Assembly: GCA_902533625.1 (NCBI GenBank)
Contig: CACAMI010000005.1
Coordinates: 1-64,000 of the forward strand
From: an uncultured Alphaproteobacteria bacterium
GTDB taxonomy: Bacteria > Pseudomonadota > Alphaproteobacteria > Rhodobacterales > Rhodobacteraceae
Length of the DNA stretch: 64,000 nucleotides
Direction of reading: 5' to 3'
In this document: one piece after another, positions 62,861 to 64,000 of the stretch
How the letters are laid out: every line of letters starts with the position of its first letter
How positions within the stretch are numbered: position 1 is the stretch's first letter
Position numbers and translations under genes: made by a program
The notes under the pieces: model-generated
Seen by the model: the letters and a program-made list of their open reading frames with translations, nothing else
Told to the model about the DNA's origin: nothing
Databases searched by the model: none

Positions 62861-62879
62861 GATATCTTTTTCTGTAACT

Positions 62880-63431
62880 TTACTTTGCTTTTCTTTCTCT
62901 TTTCAAGGAAATAGGCTGAAAAGCAATACTAACATGGGTGGAGCAATACGGTTTGCCTTGTTCCGAAGGGTGACCGCAGAACCAGAAGTTTTCAGTAGCT
63001 GGATCTCCTATTGGCCATTTACAAGTTCGCTCTGTCAATTCCATAAGATTCAATTTCTTTGCATTTTCCTCTAATTCAGCGATGTTTGCCAGAGTTGCCT
63101 CAGGTAACATATTTTTATCACCTTCAAGACCATCTACATGCAAGTCATCAAATTTATCCGATTTTATTTGGGAAAAATCTTTATTTTTACTATTATTATT
63201 TAGTTGCCTCTGAAAATTATCTGTATTTTTTACTTTAGCGGGTCTTCCTCTCTTTTTCGTTATGATTTTTTTTTCTGAATTTTCCGATCTATTCGAAAGA
63301 CCTAGTCTGTGGATCTTTCCTATAACGGCGTTTCTAGTAACACCACCTAGTTTTTCAGCAATCTTACTGGCGCTTTGCCCCTCAGACCAAAGTTGCCTTA
63401 ATTGTTTTATTCTTTCATCAGTCCAGGCCAT
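62880..63431 (-). CDS. gcrA: Cell cycle regulator GcrA
   Basis: Alphaproteobacterial sigma-70 cofactor that activates promoters near CcrM-methylated GANTC sites in Caulobacter. The 183-residue protein has the DNA-binding domain WTDERIKQLRQLWSEGQSAS plus TRNAVIGKIHRLGLSNR at residues 2-48, a long charged linker containing KKRGRPAKVK, and the C-terminal sigma-interacting part TCKWPIGDP with FCGHPSEQGKPYCSTH. The start is ATG 63431. It is divergent from the ABC-2 permease gene. Confidence 0.95.
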   Translation of the reverse strand: MAWTDERIKQLRQLWSEGQSASKIAEKLGGVTRNAVIGKIHRLGLSNRSENSEKKIITKKRGRPAKVKNTDNFQRQLNNNSKNKDFSQIKSDKFDDLHVDGLEGDKNMLPEATLANIAELEENAKKLNLMELTERTCKWPIGDPATENFWFCGHPSEQGKPYCSTHVSIAFQPISLKRERKAK

Positions 63432-63522
63432 GTGTATTTCTCCAGAAATATTTCGATCTCACGTCTATAAATAAGCTAATTTTTAATGTAAACAAGATAT
63501 TTTACTTAGGTTAACGAATAAA

Positions 63523-64000
63523 ATGAACCACGTTGGGCTATTTACTCTAGTTGAAAGAGAAACAAAGAGATTTGGGTCGGTATGGGGCCAAACTGTCTTA
63601 GCTCCGATTTTCTCTACCTGTGTATTCTTAATTATTTTTTTTCTAATTTTTTTGAAAATGAAAGTATTTCAAATCAGGGAAAATTATTTTTTATTTCACC
63701 TGGTGCAATTATGATGGCCGTAATTCAAAATGCCTTTACCAACACGTCATTTTCTATTTTAATATCCAAAATTCAAGGAAATATCGTGGATAATTTAATG
63801 CCACCACTTAGTAGCTTTGATTTGTTACTTGGGCTCAGCATTGGATGGTCAATTAGAAGTTTGATTATTGGAAGCTTGTCACCAATATTAATTTTTCCAT
63901 TAATTGGTTTGACGTGTGACAATATTTTTTTTGTTCATACTCTATATTCTATTAGCAAGCTTTGAATTATCACTTCTGGGTATAATGGCCAGAATTTTTT
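63523..64000 (+). pseudogene. ABC-2 type transporter permease, frame changed twice and cut by the window end
   Basis: The N-terminus (GLFTLVERETKRFGSVWGQT) is typical of an ABC-2 permease but its frame stops at 63714. The following part, ISPGAIMMAVIQNAF and SKIQGNIVDNLMPPLS, continues the family in the -1 frame up to a stop at 63963-63965; the next part (ASFELSLLGIMARIF) is back in the first frame. The switches map to poly-T tracts: T8 at 63635-63642 or T7 at 63647-63653, and T8 at 63925-63932. One extra T at the first and one fewer at the second would give a single intact protein. It may be a homopolymer sequencing error, transcriptional slippage or a decaying gene. The 3' end is outside the window. 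Confidence 0.75.

Noticed and set aside
1-64000. CRISPR array, prophage, insertion sequence or toxin-antitoxin pair
   Set aside because: No regularly spaced repeats, transposase, integrase, phage structural genes or paired small toxin/antitoxin frames were seen.

Overview
The window is one contiguous, gene-dense, AT-rich stretch of a bacterial chromosome, and everything points to a free-living alphaproteobacterium with a small genome, probably marine and of a SAR116 / AEGEAN-169 / Rhodospirillales-like type (inference; no marker here fixes the order). Lineage evidence: GcrA, TrcR (DUF1013), MipZ, the bacterial aa3 oxidase subunit IV, a SURF1-thrC-M16 peptidase block after the cox genes, and a degenerate pyrC next to pyrB. 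I recognise no tRNA or rRNA gene, CRISPR array, IS element or prophage. About 69 genes are called. Most gaps are under 100 bp, ATGA/TTGA stop-start overlaps are common, convergent genes sit nearly back to back, and about one gene in five appears to start with TTG.

Layout. 1-2566: cobalamin lower-ligand assembly (cobT end, cobS, a CobC-like phosphatase, cobU). 2712-9600: SelO, a ureohydrolase, glutaryl-CoA dehydrogenase, an ABC-2 exporter pair and a class III CoA-transferase; the dehydrogenase and CoA-transferase may form a glutarate pathway. 9731-12460: S49 peptidase, a tiny Cys-rich membrane protein, a CaCA antiporter and a FolM-like reductase. 12461-12863: the largest gap, very AT-rich with two DnaA-box-like repeats. 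12864-19158: uvrC, pgsA, moaD, moaE, ubiA, rsmE, gshA. 19168-21994: plsY, pseudo-dihydroorotase, pyrB. 22074-31493: GST, a divergent uracil-DNA glycosylase, moaB, an RND efflux pair, a DsbD-like periplasmic protein, yqgE, tsaC. 31584-36619: DmdC-like acyl-CoA dehydrogenase, MBL hydrolase, cox subunit IV, rpsU, quinone oxidoreductase, trcR.

36663-45382 is mainly a minus-strand block: SDR, RsmC-like methyltransferase and clpS, then (after the plus-strand dac gene) mipZ, rpmE, rplS, trmD, rimM, rpsP, chorismate mutase, ffh. Upstream of ffh is a GC-rich, foldable element with no coding explanation. 45604-51932: trhO, zapE, a short RNase R, topA. 52269-59692: the terminal-oxidase operon coxB-ctaB-coxF-ctaG-coxC-surf1, which lacks coxA, followed by thrC, an M16 peptidase and a GNAT. 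59723-64000: FAD-linked 2-hydroxyacid dehydrogenase, lysC, DUF1178, gcrA, and a frame-disrupted ABC-2 permease running off the edge.

I did not find a clearly new multi-gene system. The best leads are the structured element at ffh, the cox operon without coxA, the pseudo-dihydroorotase, the permease with two compensating poly-T frame changes, and the origin-like gap before uvrC.
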